The position numbers and the translations under genes are program-made. A stretch of DNA of 64,000 nt, taken from assembly GCF_001411495.1 (NCBI RefSeq), contig NZ_CP012983.1, positions 868,001 to 932,000 of the forward strand. Reading direction: 5' to 3'. Under the pieces are notes generated by a model. The model was not told the origin of the DNA. It made no database searches and worked only from the letters and a program-made list of their open reading frames with translations. Below are positions 51,322-59,868 of this stretch, piece by piece; the first letter of the stretch is position 1; every line of letters starts with the position of its first letter. This stretch comes from Burkholderia cepacia ATCC 25416. Its GTDB lineage: Bacteria > Pseudomonadota > Gammaproteobacteria > Burkholderiales > Burkholderiaceae.

Positions 51322-52323
51322 TTACTCCGCATCGCCGGCCACGCCGTCGTCCGATGCCGCCGCATCGCGCGGACCACCGAACGACTGGCGCCGCCATTCA
51401 CCTGGCGTCATCCCCGCCCAGCGCGTGAACACGCGTCGAAACGCAGCCACCGACTGATAACCGACGTCGGCCGACACGGCCTCCGCGCTGGCCGACGGCC
51501 GGCGCAGCGCATTCGCGGCGAGGCTCATCCGGATATCCGTCAGCAGATCGGCGGCCGAGTGCCCGAGTTTCGACTGGAAATGACGCATGAAGGTCGCGCG
51601 CGACATGCTGCACAGCGCGGCCAGTTCGGGCAGCGTCCACGGCCTTGCCGGATCGTCGAGCATCGCGACGATCGCGGGCGCGAGACGTGGTTGGCCGGCC
51701 AGCGCCAGCAGGCCGGTCGGCGCCTGCCCCGATTCGCTGATCGCGCGCAGCGCGAGCGCGAACAGCGCCGCCGACAGCGCGTCGAGGATCGCGAGACCGC
51801 CGAGTTGCTGCTCGAGCGATTCCGCGCGCATCAGCTCCACGAGGGCGGTCAGCCGCGCGGTGGCGGCCAGCGCGTCCGCCGTGCGGCTGTCCGCTACCGC
51901 GCGCACGACGAGATCGGCCGGCAGGTGGCGCCGGATCAGCCGGTCGTGCGGCGGCGCGACCACGAAACGTCCGCACAGCATGTCCAGCCGCTCGCCGGTG
52001 CCCGCGTTCTCGCCGATGAAGACGTGACCGCCGGGCCGCTTGACCGCCGGCACCGGCGGCAACCCGCTGCCGTCGTGGAGCACATGCGGGGAGCCGTGCG
52101 GCAACAGCACGAGATCGCCGCCGCCGAGTTCGCGCACGGAGCCGTCGTCGGGATTCTCGAGGATCGCGCGGCCACGCAGCACCACGTGATACGGGATCTC
52201 GCACGCAGGCGATCGTTCATACGTGACCGCCCACGGCGCGCCGAACGCGCAGCGGATTTCGAATTTCCCGGTAACCGTGACGAGCGCCATGAAGCGGCTC
52301 AGCCAGTCGGATTCGAGTGTCAT
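51322..52323 (-). CDS. AraC-family regulator with cupin-type sensor (333 aa)
   Basis: Same cupin_6-AraC architecture as the gene at 42777. The N-terminal part holds FEIRCAFGAPWAVTYERSPACEIPYHVVLRG and LGGGDLVLLPHGSPHVLHDG; the C-terminal helix-turn-helix pair is WTLPELAALCSMSRATFMRHFQSKLGHSA and AEAVSADVGYQSVAAFRRVFTRWAG. Start at the ATG at 52323. Convergent with the AhpD-like gene at 50505, which is often the target of this regulator type. Confidence 0.88.
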   Translation of the reverse strand: MTLESDWLSRFMALVTVTGKFEIRCAFGAPWAVTYERSPACEIPYHVVLRGRAILENPDDGSVRELGGGDLVLLPHGSPHVLHDGSGLPPVPAVKRPGGHVFIGENAGTGERLDMLCGRFVVAPPHDRLIRRHLPADLVVRAVADSRTADALAATARLTALVELMRAESLEQQLGGLAILDALSAALFALALRAISESGQAPTGLLALAGQPRLAPAIVAMLDDPARPWTLPELAALCSMSRATFMRHFQSKLGHSAADLLTDIRMSLAANALRRPSASAEAVSADVGYQSVAAFRRVFTRWAGMTPGEWRRQSFGGPRDAAASDDGVAGDAE

Positions 52324-52694
52324 GTCGAGGGGTGAACGCACATCGGAAGTGCGGCGTGCGCCGCATGAAAGTCCGATTATCGCGCGGCCAGCCGCTGCAA
52401 TCGCGCACGTTTCCGGTTCGACGCCGTCGATGCACCGGCGTCACTCGCGGCCGCCGGACGCGACGCCCGCCGCGACAAGGGTTTTGCTATCATTCCCGCG
52501 CCCTGTCTTGCCGAAATGGACATGCCCGCTCGCAGCGTGCCGCGCTCGCGTACCGCCGATCGCACGCCGCCGCTCACCGACCCACACCGCCGCCCGACCT
52601 GCCGGCGAGCGCGTGAACGGGCCCCGACCAGCGCGGCGTCGACGTGCCGACGGCCCGGCCGTCCCATGCTCCCCCTTCTTTCTCGGAAACCACG
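52324..52694. other. Intergenic region, no gene
   Basis: 371 bases between divergent AraC and GNAT genes. It contains a lower-GC patch (52482-52500, GGGTTTTGCTATCATT) that could hold a -10 for the acetyltransferase, but no clear -35. No coding bias. Confidence 0.45.
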
Positions 52695-53234
52695 ATGCCG
52701 CCTGTCTCTTCCCCGCCCGTTCTCGACACGCCGCGCCTCATCCTCGAAGGCCATCCGCTCGGCGACTTCGATGCGCTCGCCACGATGTGGGCCGAGCCCA
52801 AGGTCGTCGAGCACATCTTCAACGGCGAGCCGTCCGCGCCGCGCGACTCGTGGATGCGCATGCTCGCGTATCGCGGGCTGTGGCCGCTGCTGGGCTATGG
52901 CTACTGGGCGATTCGAGAGAAGGCGTCGGGCCGTTATGTCGGCGACCTCGGCTTCGCCGATTTCCACCGGCTCATCGAGCCGTCGATTCGCGGTGTGCCG
53001 GAAGCCGGCTGGGCTCTCGCGACGTGGGCGCACGGCAAGGGCTACGCGACCGAGGCGCTCGCGGCGGCGCTTGCATGGCTCGACGGGCAGCAACGGTTCG
53101 AGCGCAGCGTATGCGTGATCGCGCCGACCAACGTGGCGTCGATTCGCGTCGCGGAGAAGGCGGGTTATGGCGAGCCGCAGCGTATCCGCTTCAACGACGC
53201 CGATTCGTTGCTGTTTTCGCGCAAGCGCCGATAG
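52695..53234 (+). CDS. GNAT-family acetyltransferase (179 aa)
   Basis: N-acetyltransferase of the RimJ/RimL-like class. DTPRLILEGHPLGDFDALATMW opens the fold, YWAIREKASGRYVGDLGFADF is the beta-hairpin, and the acetyl-CoA loop follows as WAHGKGYATEALAAALAWLD (the Q/RxxGxG/A position reads HGKGYA) with TNVASIRVAEKAGY near the end. Acceptor unknown. The ATG at 52695 has GGAAACC upstream. Confidence 0.87.
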   Translation: MPPVSSPPVLDTPRLILEGHPLGDFDALATMWAEPKVVEHIFNGEPSAPRDSWMRMLAYRGLWPLLGYGYWAIREKASGRYVGDLGFADFHRLIEPSIRGVPEAGWALATWAHGKGYATEALAAALAWLDGQQRFERSVCVIAPTNVASIRVAEKAGYGEPQRIRFNDADSLLFSRKRR

Positions 53235-53257
53235 GCGAGCGTGGTTCGTCGGTCACG

Positions 53258-53479
53258 TCAGTCCAAGGCCGGTTCGTAAAAGCGCAGGAAGAGGCCGTTG
53301 TCCATCGGCCAGCAGTTCCCGCTTTCGTCGAGCAGAATCCAGTCGCCCGGCTTCACCGGACGCCAGCCTTCCGGCGTCGCGACTGCCCACGTGTCGTGGC
53401 GCCGCGCCACCCGGTCATGGTCGCCATCGACGAACCATCGTGTGGCATCGACGTAGGCGGTACGTTTTCTGAATCTCAT
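53258..53479 (-). CDS. Hypothetical small protein (73 aa)
   Basis: Short basic-to-acidic protein (MRFRKRTAYVDATRWFVDGDHDRV...WRPVKPGDWILLDESGNCWPMDNGLFLRFYEPALD). The VKPGDWILLDESGNCWPM segment resembles small proteins found in prophages, but nothing else phage-like is near. It follows the 53515-53883 gene by 35 bases on the same strand. Confidence 0.65.
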   Translation of the reverse strand: MRFRKRTAYVDATRWFVDGDHDRVARRHDTWAVATPEGWRPVKPGDWILLDESGNCWPMDNGLFLRFYEPALD

Positions 53480-53514
53480 CCTGCCACCCAAGAAAGCGGA
53501 TATCAGCGTCGCGC

Positions 53515-53883
53515 TCAATGACGAAGCGCGAATCGCGTGTCGGCGCGGGGCGCGCATCGCGATGCCGCAGCGTCCGCGTCGAGCGCGCGCTGCCGGGCCT
53601 TCAACGCATGCGTCGCCGCCCGCGTTTCGTGCAACGCCGCCCAGCTCTCGGCAACGAGCGCCTGCAACGTGTCGCGAGCGACGATGGAGATCCGGACATC
53701 GGTCTCCTGCATTCTCCTGAGCGCCGACACGACCTCGTCCGGCTGATCGGGCGCCAGCGCAAGCACGAACCGCGAACGCGTCTCGGCGGCCCGGACGGCC
53801 CCGGCCCAGTCGGCCCGCGCCACCGCGGCTTCGATCGCGTTCGTGAGCGCTTCGAGACTCTGCACGACTTGCCACGGCATCAT
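53515..53883 (-). CDS. Hypothetical helical protein (122 aa)
   Basis: Entirely alpha-helical, Ala/Arg-rich: LEALTNAIEAAVARADWAGAVRAAETRSRF near residue 10 and two further helices. The layout recalls FliT-like chaperones, but no motif confirms that. GAAGGCGAC precedes the ATG at 53883. A copy of the 34-bp conserved element lies about 120 bases upstream (53994-54027). Confidence 0.6.
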   Translation of the reverse strand: MMPWQVVQSLEALTNAIEAAVARADWAGAVRAAETRSRFVLALAPDQPDEVVSALRRMQETDVRISIVARDTLQALVAESWAALHETRAATHALKARQRALDADAAASRCAPRADTRFALRH

Positions 53884-54341
53884 GTCGCCTTCCCGTCAGT
53901 TGCCTGTCACCGTCCGCATGACGGACGAAATCGCGGCGCATCATGCGCGCGCCTCAGGAAGCGAAATTGTAGGGAACGATACGCGGCGACATCGGTAATA
54001 GTTTGTAATGAAATGTCGAGTAACCTTGTCTGGCGGGGGTTCGACTCACACAGGCGGCGTTCGAGACAGTGGAATTGCGCAAGCGTTTTTGCCGGAAGCA
54101 TGCTCGACTGCACACCGTCGGCAGCGCCGCTGCCGGACATCGCATCGAAGCGCTTCGGCCGCACGCGCGTGCTGGATGCCGCCCGCTTCACGCGTTCCGC
54201 CCGGCAGCGGACGGCACGCCACGATGCGCTCATCGCGCGAATGCGCTGCATGCCGCGCCGCATGGACAGAAATGACAAGCGGTTGAAAAATCGTCCGCCG
54301 GCCGCGAGCCGATCGCGTCCAGCCGTGCAGCGTCACGTCCG
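53884..54341. other. Intergenic region with one copy of the 34-bp element
   Basis: 458 bases upstream of the minus-strand helical protein. Besides the element at 53994-54027 it shows weak reading frames on both strands, none with native codon bias. Confidence 0.45.
53994..54027 (-). promoter_or_regulatory. RstA-box-like element, copy 1
   Basis: 34 bases identical to the copy at 55140 at 29 positions. On the minus strand positions 54017-54004 read GACATTTCATTACA, against the Escherichia coli RstA box TACATNTNGTTACA. On the plus strand it also shows 10-bp repeats (GTAAT/GTAAT/GTCGA), the spacing of OmpR-family sites. Confidence 0.6.
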
Positions 54342-54854
54342 TCAGGATTCCGGCGAAGGCTCCGCCGGCTCGCGGTCACGATCGCCATCCGGATTACCGT
54401 CCCCGGCGGCCACCCGCTTCGCCATGTCGAGGTAGGTCTGCGCCATCGCGCGCAACTCCTCCTCCGACGCGTCCTCGATCCCGATCAGCCGGTCGCTCGC
54501 CGCGTGCGTGACGGCCACGAGTTCGTCGAGCTTCAGGTGCATCGCGACACTGTCGCGGTTCTGGTTTCGCTGCAGCAGGAACACCATCAGGAACGTGACG
54601 ATCGTCGTCCCGGTATTGATGACGAGCTGCCATGCATCCGAATAGTGGAAGAGCGGGCCGGTGACGAGCCACAGCGCCGTGATGGCGACCGCGCTGCCGA
54701 ACGCGACCGGCGAGCCGGCCCACACGGTCACGTGCGACGCGAAGTGTTCGAACGCGCGCGTGACGGGATGCCTGACCGTGACGGCCCGGGGATCGGTCGT
54801 GGCCCGGCCGCCCGGGCCCGTCCTGGCGCGGGATGGATCGTTCGATTCACGCAT
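54342..54854 (-). CDS. Low-affinity iron permease family protein (170 aa)
   Basis: Small membrane protein of the low-affinity iron permease (PF04120-like) family. An N-terminal polar lead of about 45 residues precedes two helices, VAFGSAVAITALWLVTGPLF and LVINTGTTIVTFLMVFLLQ, with the conserved WQLVINTGTTIVTFLMVFLLQRNQNRD signature, then a soluble helical tail. Transport of iron is by family name only. GGAGGCGCC precedes the ATG at 54854. A copy of the RstA-box-like element lies about 290 bases upstream. Confidence 0.83.
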   Translation of the reverse strand: MRESNDPSRARTGPGGRATTDPRAVTVRHPVTRAFEHFASHVTVWAGSPVAFGSAVAITALWLVTGPLFHYSDAWQLVINTGTTIVTFLMVFLLQRNQNRDSVAMHLKLDELVAVTHAASDRLIGIEDASEEELRAMAQTYLDMAKRVAAGDGNPDGDRDREPAEPSPES

Positions 54855-55525
54855 GGCGCCTCCCTGATACGAATGTCGATATCGGCGCACGCGCGGGCCC
54901 GCCGTGCGCAACGGCACGCGGTTCCGCGCCCGCAGGCGGGCGCCGCCCAAAGCCGAGCAACGTGCGTGCCCGACGGTCGCGCCCGCGCGTCGCCATCGGT
55001 GGTCAGGTGTACGCAGCGCGTGAGGCAATCGTGCGGCGCCGGTGTCGGAGCAGGAGGTGTCGCGGTTGCGCAAGGCGACCCGACGGTAGCGCGAAGGCAA
55101 TCTCCCGCGGCGATACGGCGGGCCGCACGCCACCCGGCAGGTAATATTTTGTAATGATATGTAGAGCAATCTTTACCGGTTTTGCTCTGGCGAGCGTGCG
55201 CGATACCCGCATGCGCGGCGCTTTCGCAAACGTTTCCGCACGAACGACATCCCGCCCGGTATTTCAGCCGGTTGCACGCCGGATACCGCTCCGAACGTGT
55301 TGACGCGTACATCGCGTCGTTCGACTAAACACGACGCCGCATCTTCGTGCGTTCGCCTTCCTGCAACGCGGCGACGCGCCGCCCGCGGCGAGGCTCACCG
55401 AACGATGCAGATTTCGCCACATTCTGCCGGAATGTTTCTCAGTATCATGCGCGTCTCTTCGGCTTCCCCATGTTCGGACGGGCCTGAGCGCTCGCCACTT
55501 TCCCGTTTCGCCCCCTCGTTTAGCG
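54855..55525. other. Divergent intergenic region upstream of the RstA-like regulator
   Basis: 671 bases between the iron-permease-family gene and the response regulator gene. It has a copy of the conserved 34-bp element (55140-55173) and low coding potential on both strands. Probably holds promoters for both neighbours. Confidence 0.5.
55140..55173 (-). promoter_or_regulatory. RstA-box-like element, copy 2
   Basis: Minus-strand positions 55163-55150 read TACATATCATTACA, one mismatch from the Escherichia coli RstA box TACATNTNGTTACA. The plus strand shows a 10-bp direct repeat GTAATATTTT / GTAATGATAT / GTAGAGCAAT (55141-55170). It lies between the iron-permease-family gene and the RstA-type regulator gene. 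Confidence 0.65.
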
Positions 55526-56236
55526 ATGCCCATCCGAATCCTGCTCGTCGAAGACGACGTCCCATTGTCCTCGCTGATCGCAGACTATCTGCGCATGCAT
55601 CAGTACGAGGTGGACACGCTGTTCGACGGCACCGACGCCGTGTCCACGATCGTCGCGCGCCGCCCCGACCTGGTGCTGCTCGACATCAACCTGCCGGGCA
55701 AGGACGGCTTCGAGATCTGCCGCGACGCACGCATGCAGTACGACGGCATCGTCATCATGATGACGGCCCGCAACGAGCAGTTCGACGAGTTGCTCGGCCT
55801 GGAATTCGGCGCGGACGACTTTCTCCGCAAGCCGGTCGAGCCGCGCATCCTGCTCGCGCGGATCAAGGCCCACCTGCGACGGATGCGCTTGCGCCCGGTC
55901 GACGGCGCACCGGCATCGCCGCAGCGATTCGAGTTCGGCAAGTTTTCGATCGACCGGGCGGATCGCAAGATTCGCCTTCCCGACGGCAGCGCGCCGCGCC
56001 TGACCTCGACCGAATTCGACCTGCTGTGGGCCCTCGTCTGCCGCGCCGGCGAGGTGGTCAGCCGGGAAGACCTGACGCAGCTGTTACGCGGAATCGAGTT
56101 CGACGGCTTCGACCGCTCGATCGACGGCCGCATCTCCAAGCTGCGCCGCAAGCTGTGCGACGACCTGACGGAACCGAAGCGCATCAAGACGATCCGCTGC
56201 AAGGGCTATCAGTTCAGCAAGCACGCGTGGGAGTGA
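55526..56236 (+). CDS. RstA-type response regulator (OmpR family, 236 aa)
   Basis: Two-component response regulator. The receiver has acidic pair E9-D10-D11, phospho-acceptor D53 (PDLVLLD), T80 and K102; the OmpR winged helix (about 135-232) contains LTSTEFDLLWALVCRAGEVVSREDLTQLLRG, DGFDRSIDGRISKLRRKL and RIKTIRCKGYQF. The last residues SKHAWE and the LRGIEFDGFDRS segment match Escherichia coli RstA from memory. No sensor kinase gene (RstB) is beside it: the next gene is on the other strand. Start at the ATG at 55526. Regulon probably includes the adjacent elements. Confidence 0.88.
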   Translation: MPIRILLVEDDVPLSSLIADYLRMHQYEVDTLFDGTDAVSTIVARRPDLVLLDINLPGKDGFEICRDARMQYDGIVIMMTARNEQFDELLGLEFGADDFLRKPVEPRILLARIKAHLRRMRLRPVDGAPASPQRFEFGKFSIDRADRKIRLPDGSAPRLTSTEFDLLWALVCRAGEVVSREDLTQLLRGIEFDGFDRSIDGRISKLRRKLCDDLTEPKRIKTIRCKGYQFSKHAWE

Positions 56237-56293
56237 TGCACCGCCGGTCGTGACACGCGAACGCACGAACGGGCGCCCTGACCGTCCGCCGCC

Positions 56294-57472
56294 CTACCGC
56301 ATGTTGCCGGTATGGCCCAGCGAATAGCGCCCCGGCTGCGGCCACACCGTCAGGCCGTGCGGCTCCATGCCGACGGGAATCGCTCGAACCGCGCCGCTCG
56401 TGGTGTCGATCGCGTAGACGACGTCATCGAAGCGGCCCGACAGCCACAGCGTCTTGCCGTCCGCGCTGACGTTGCCCATGTCGGGGCTGCCGCCGCCGGG
56501 GATCGGCCAGTTCGCGACCACCTTGCGCGTCGCGAAGTCGAGCACCGATACGCTGCCCTTGCCGTGGCGCGGCCCGTGGACGAGATTGGAGCCGCGATTC
56601 GCGATATAGAGATTCGTGCCGTCGCGGCTCGGATACAGCCCGTGCGTACCGACGCCGGTCGGGATGAAACCAGTCTTCGCGAAGCGCTCGCCGTCGACGA
56701 CGTATATGCCGTCCGCCATCATGTCGGCGACATAGAACACCTTGCCGTCCGGCGACACGCGGATGTCCTGCGGCATCCCTTTCCGGTCGAGTTCGAGGTA
56801 GCCGAGCACCTTGCGATTCACCAGGTCGATCTTCGCGAGCTTGCCGCCGAACTCGCACGTGAAAAGCGCATACCGGCCGTCGATCGAAAAGTCCGCATGG
56901 TTGATGCCCTTGCATTGCGGCACCTCTAGGCTCGATTTCAGCGCCATCGTGCCCGGGTCGTGGAAGTCGAGCCGCGCATGCGCCTCGGCCACGACGATCG
57001 CCTCCTTGCCGTCAGGCGTGAAATACATGTTGTACGGGTCGTCGACGCTCACTGCCGGGCCGGGCTTGCCCGTCTTCGGATCGATCGGCGTCAGGCTGCC
57101 GTCAGTGCGCTCTTCCGCATTGTTGGCGACCCACAGCGTCCGCAGGTCCCATGCCGGCACGACGTGCTGCGGGCCGCGGCCGACGGCAAACCGGTCGACG
57201 ACCTTGTACGTGGCCGGGTCGATCACGTAGACGTCGTTCGATCGCAGGTTCGGCACATAGATGCGCGGCAGCGCGCCCGCCACCGCCGCGCTCATGCGGC
57301 CGGCCCGTGCCTCGCCGTACAGGTTGTCGGGGTTGATCACGGGCGGCATGCCGGGTACGGCCGCGACGGCGGACGCCGCGATCGCACCCTGGGCGCAAAA
57401 GCCGGCCAGCGCAGCCGCGACGACGATCGCGGGACGGGGGAAGCGGATGTGACGGCGAAGGCGCGGTTGCAT
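56294..57472 (-). CDS. Exported YVTN/YncE-type beta-propeller protein (392 aa)
   Basis: Periplasmic seven-bladed propeller. Signal peptide about residues 1-33 (PAIVVAAALAGFCAQGAIAAS). Blades are visible as repeated IYVPNLRSNDVYVIDPATYKVVDRF, MYFTPDGKEAIVVAEAH, YALFTCEFGGKLAKIDLVNRKVLGYLEL, VFYVADMMADGIYVVDGERF, NLYIANRGSNLV and SVSVLDFATRKVVANWPIPGG motifs. Such proteins often accompany periplasmic oxidases or metal handling. It lies 61 bases downstream of an exported creatininase gene, so both are likely in one operon. Confidence 0.85.
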   Translation of the reverse strand: MQPRLRRHIRFPRPAIVVAAALAGFCAQGAIAASAVAAVPGMPPVINPDNLYGEARAGRMSAAVAGALPRIYVPNLRSNDVYVIDPATYKVVDRFAVGRGPQHVVPAWDLRTLWVANNAEERTDGSLTPIDPKTGKPGPAVSVDDPYNMYFTPDGKEAIVVAEAHARLDFHDPGTMALKSSLEVPQCKGINHADFSIDGRYALFTCEFGGKLAKIDLVNRKVLGYLELDRKGMPQDIRVSPDGKVFYVADMMADGIYVVDGERFAKTGFIPTGVGTHGLYPSRDGTNLYIANRGSNLVHGPRHGKGSVSVLDFATRKVVANWPIPGGGSPDMGNVSADGKTLWLSGRFDDVVYAIDTTSGAVRAIPVGMEPHGLTVWPQPGRYSLGHTGNMR

Positions 57473-57533
57473 GACGATGTCCCGGTTCGATGGAATGGAA
57501 CGACGGCAAAGGTGGCGCAATGGCGCGGCGGCG

Positions 57534-58346
57534 TCAGCGGCCGGCGGTGTTCTTTCTGATCGCGTCGACGGTGCGCGACACGATCGCGTCGGTGCCGAGC
57601 CGGCCGAGTTCGACGCTCGCATGACGCGGATCGCCGCCGTAGACGCCGTCAGCGGCGCCGGGCTTCGAGGCGTTGCGCAGCTTGTCGACCCTGACCATGC
57701 CCGGCGCGACCGCCAGCAGCAACGACGTATCGGCCAGCCCAGCGTGCGTGCCGATGTCCGCGGCCGGCACGCCGTGCTCGCGCAGGATCCGGTCGTAACC
57801 GTCGGAACTGGTGCCGTAATACTCGGCCGGCACGAACGCGCGCGCGCCCGTGCCGGCCCACGACTTGTTCAGCCGCGCGACCGACTGCCGGATGTCGTTC
57901 TGGTAACCGCCGTGGTCGCCGAGGAACACGATGTTCGTGAAGCCATGGACCCGAAAGCTGTTGGCTGCGGACTCGAGGGTCTTTTCGAAGACGTCGTCGG
58001 GCACGGTGATCGTGCCGGGAAAGCGCATGTGCGACGTCGGCGGCGCATAACCGCCCTCGGGCACATAGGCGATGACGGGTGCGACGATTGCGTTGCCGAG
58101 GCCTTGCGCGATCCGCTCGGACAGTACCGCGACCCGCGCATTGTGCTTGCCCAGCGCGATGTACGGCCCGCTTTGCTCGGTTGCGCCGACCGGAATCAGG
58201 ATGGTGGTCTTGCCGGCCCGGATGCTGTCGCGCAGCTCGGTCCAGGTCATGTCTTCGAGCCGCACCGTGGCGGGCGCCTGGGCGAACGCGGCTTGCGCGA
58301 CGGTGAAAGCGAGGGCGGCGAAGGCGGCGCGTGGCAGGCATTTCAT
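57534..58346 (-). CDS. Exported creatininase-family amidase (270 aa)
   Basis: Creatininase/MftE-type metal amidase fold with a signal peptide (residues 1-22, ending AAFAQ). The metal motif that reads EQHGPHLPL...D in creatininase is EQSGPYIALGKHN here (E57, S59, H68), then HGGYQND near residue 129, so two classical ligands differ. Exported members with GKHN are a recognisable subgroup. Start at the ATG at 58346. The propeller gene follows on the same strand. Substrate unknown; a periplasmic peptide or cyclic amide is possible. Confidence 0.82.
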   Translation of the reverse strand: MKCLPRAAFAALAFTVAQAAFAQAPATVRLEDMTWTELRDSIRAGKTTILIPVGATEQSGPYIALGKHNARVAVLSERIAQGLGNAIVAPVIAYVPEGGYAPPTSHMRFPGTITVPDDVFEKTLESAANSFRVHGFTNIVFLGDHGGYQNDIRQSVARLNKSWAGTGARAFVPAEYYGTSSDGYDRILREHGVPAADIGTHAGLADTSLLLAVAPGMVRVDKLRNASKPGAADGVYGGDPRHASVELGRLGTDAIVSRTVDAIRKNTAGR

Positions 58347-58582
58347 CGCGGATTCTCGACGGAAGGAAAGAGATGACGCTGCGTTCCCTCGCACCATAAA
58401 CGAACTCGCGCGACTTGTCGCCGACCGCGGCGCAACGACGCACGCCCGACGTCGCGAGAAAGCATTTCGTCAGGATTGCCCGGTGGATCGCGAAGTCTCT
58501 CGTTCCGTGCCGGCACGCGGCGAGTCGGGTCGATTCGATGCGTGCGCTACGTCGCCTCGTGCCGGCCTCCCGCCCGCACGCG

Positions 58583-58981
58583 TCACGCCGGCAACACGGC
58601 CACCGCCTTGATCTCGACGATATAGCCCGGCGCGCCGCCCAGCATGTGCGCGCCGACCGCCGTCCATGCCGGCTTCGGGTGCGCATCGAGGTAGCGGTCG
58701 CGCACCTGCATGAACAACGGCAGGTCGCGCATGTCGGTATGGAAGGTCGTCAGGTCGACCACGTCGCTGAACGATGCACCCGCCGCGTCCAGTACCCGCT
58801 TCAGATTCTCGAACGCCTGCACGATCTGTGCTTCACGATCCTCGACGAGCTGCATCGCCGCATCGCGGCCGATCTGGCCGGATACGTACAGCGTATCGCC
58901 GACCTTCAGGCCGGGCGCATAGCCGATCTTCTCGTACACCGCTTCCATTCCCGCCGGAACGATGGCTTTGCGATCACGCAT
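58583..58981 (-). CDS. RidA-family protein (132 aa)
   Basis: Reactive-intermediate deaminase family (YjgF/YER057c/UK114). Starts MRDRKAIVPAGMEAVYEKIGYAPGLKVGDTLYVSGQIG, with AFENLKRVLDAAGASFSDVVDLTTFHTDM and a C-terminal VEIKAVAVLP strand typical of the trimer. Known RidA deaminates 2-aminoacrylate; whether the substrate here is imine or a ring metabolite is unknown. It lies 114 bases after benD on the same strand, possibly the last gene of the benzoate operon. Confidence 0.88.
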   Translation of the reverse strand: MRDRKAIVPAGMEAVYEKIGYAPGLKVGDTLYVSGQIGRDAAMQLVEDREAQIVQAFENLKRVLDAAGASFSDVVDLTTFHTDMRDLPLFMQVRDRYLDAHPKPAWTAVGAHMLGGAPGYIVEIKAVAVLPA

Positions 58982-59095
58982 GGAAGTCTCCGTGGCCGGC
59001 GTCTTCGCGCCGGCCGGTTGGTTGGTGGGTGAATAGGTGGATGGGTTGTCGACGAACATCCTGAACACGGGCCAGGCGGCGCGACGACGCGCGGC

Positions 59096-59866
59096 TCAAC
59101 CCGTATCGCCTCCCGCGACCGGCAGCACCGTGCCGGTGATATAGCTCGCCTCGTCGGATGCGAGGAACAGGATCGGCGCGATCTGCTCGTCGAGGCTGCC
59201 GTAGCGTTTGAGGTACGTCGATTCCGTGACCTGACGCACGGCTTCGCCCATCCATGCCTGTTCCTGTTCGCTGTCGCCGGCCGCATTGCGCGGCACGCGG
59301 CGCGGCGGTGCGCTGGTGCCGCCCGGCGCGGTGGCCACGACCCGGATGTTGTGTTCCGCATATTCCATCGCGAGCGCCGACGTCAGTGCGTTGACGCCGC
59401 CTTTCGCCGCCGAGTACGGCACCCGGCGAATCCCCCGCGTCGCGTTCGACGAGATGTTGACGATCGTGCCGCCGCCGCGCGCGAGCAGGTGCGGCAGCAC
59501 CGCGTGACACGTATAGAGCGTCGGCATCAGCGAACGGCGGATTTCCGCGTCGATCTGCGCGGGCTCGAATTCGGCGAACGGGCGCATGCGGATCGCGCCG
59601 CCCACGCCGTTGATCAGGATGTCGATGCCGCCGAACGTCCGCACCGCGTGCGCGATCGCCGCATGCGCCCCTTCGTACGTTTCGAGATCGGCGACGAACC
59701 CGGCCGTCTCGCCACCCGTCGCTTCGGCCGCGACCTCGGCGACGAAATCCGCGCGATCGACGAACAGCACCCTGCCGCCTTCGGCCGCCGCGCGCAGCGC
59801 GACGCCGCGGCCGATGCCCTGTGCGGCACCCGTGACGACGATGACCTTGCCTGAGAATCGTTGCAT
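59096..59866 (-). CDS. benD: Benzoate cis-diol dehydrogenase (256 aa)
   Basis: 1,6-Dihydroxycyclohexa-2,4-diene-1-carboxylate dehydrogenase, which turns benzoate cis-diol into catechol with NAD. SDR motifs: TGAAQGIG (12-19), NGVGGAIRMRPF, SSNATRG, and catalytic YSAAKGG near residue 156, with the family-typical GTSAPPRRVPRNAAGDSEQEQAWM near 190. The ATG at 59866 overlaps the region of the benC stop; an ATG at 59872 is an alternative. Part of benABCD. Confidence 0.92.
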   Translation of the reverse strand: MQRFSGKVIVVTGAAQGIGRGVALRAAAEGGRVLFVDRADFVAEVAAEATGGETAGFVADLETYEGAHAAIAHAVRTFGGIDILINGVGGAIRMRPFAEFEPAQIDAEIRRSLMPTLYTCHAVLPHLLARGGGTIVNISSNATRGIRRVPYSAAKGGVNALTSALAMEYAEHNIRVVATAPGGTSAPPRRVPRNAAGDSEQEQAWMGEAVRQVTESTYLKRYGSLDEQIAPILFLASDEASYITGTVLPVAGGDTG

Positions 59867-59868
59867 GA

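Noticed and set aside
53258..53479. Prophage remnant suggested by the 73-aa protein
   Set aside because: Only one weakly phage-like small protein; no integrase, att repeats, tRNA or structural genes around it.
53907..54278. Minus-strand 123-codon frame through the first 34-bp element
   Set aside because: Arg/Ser-rich translation with no native codon bias, and it would place the conserved element inside a gene.
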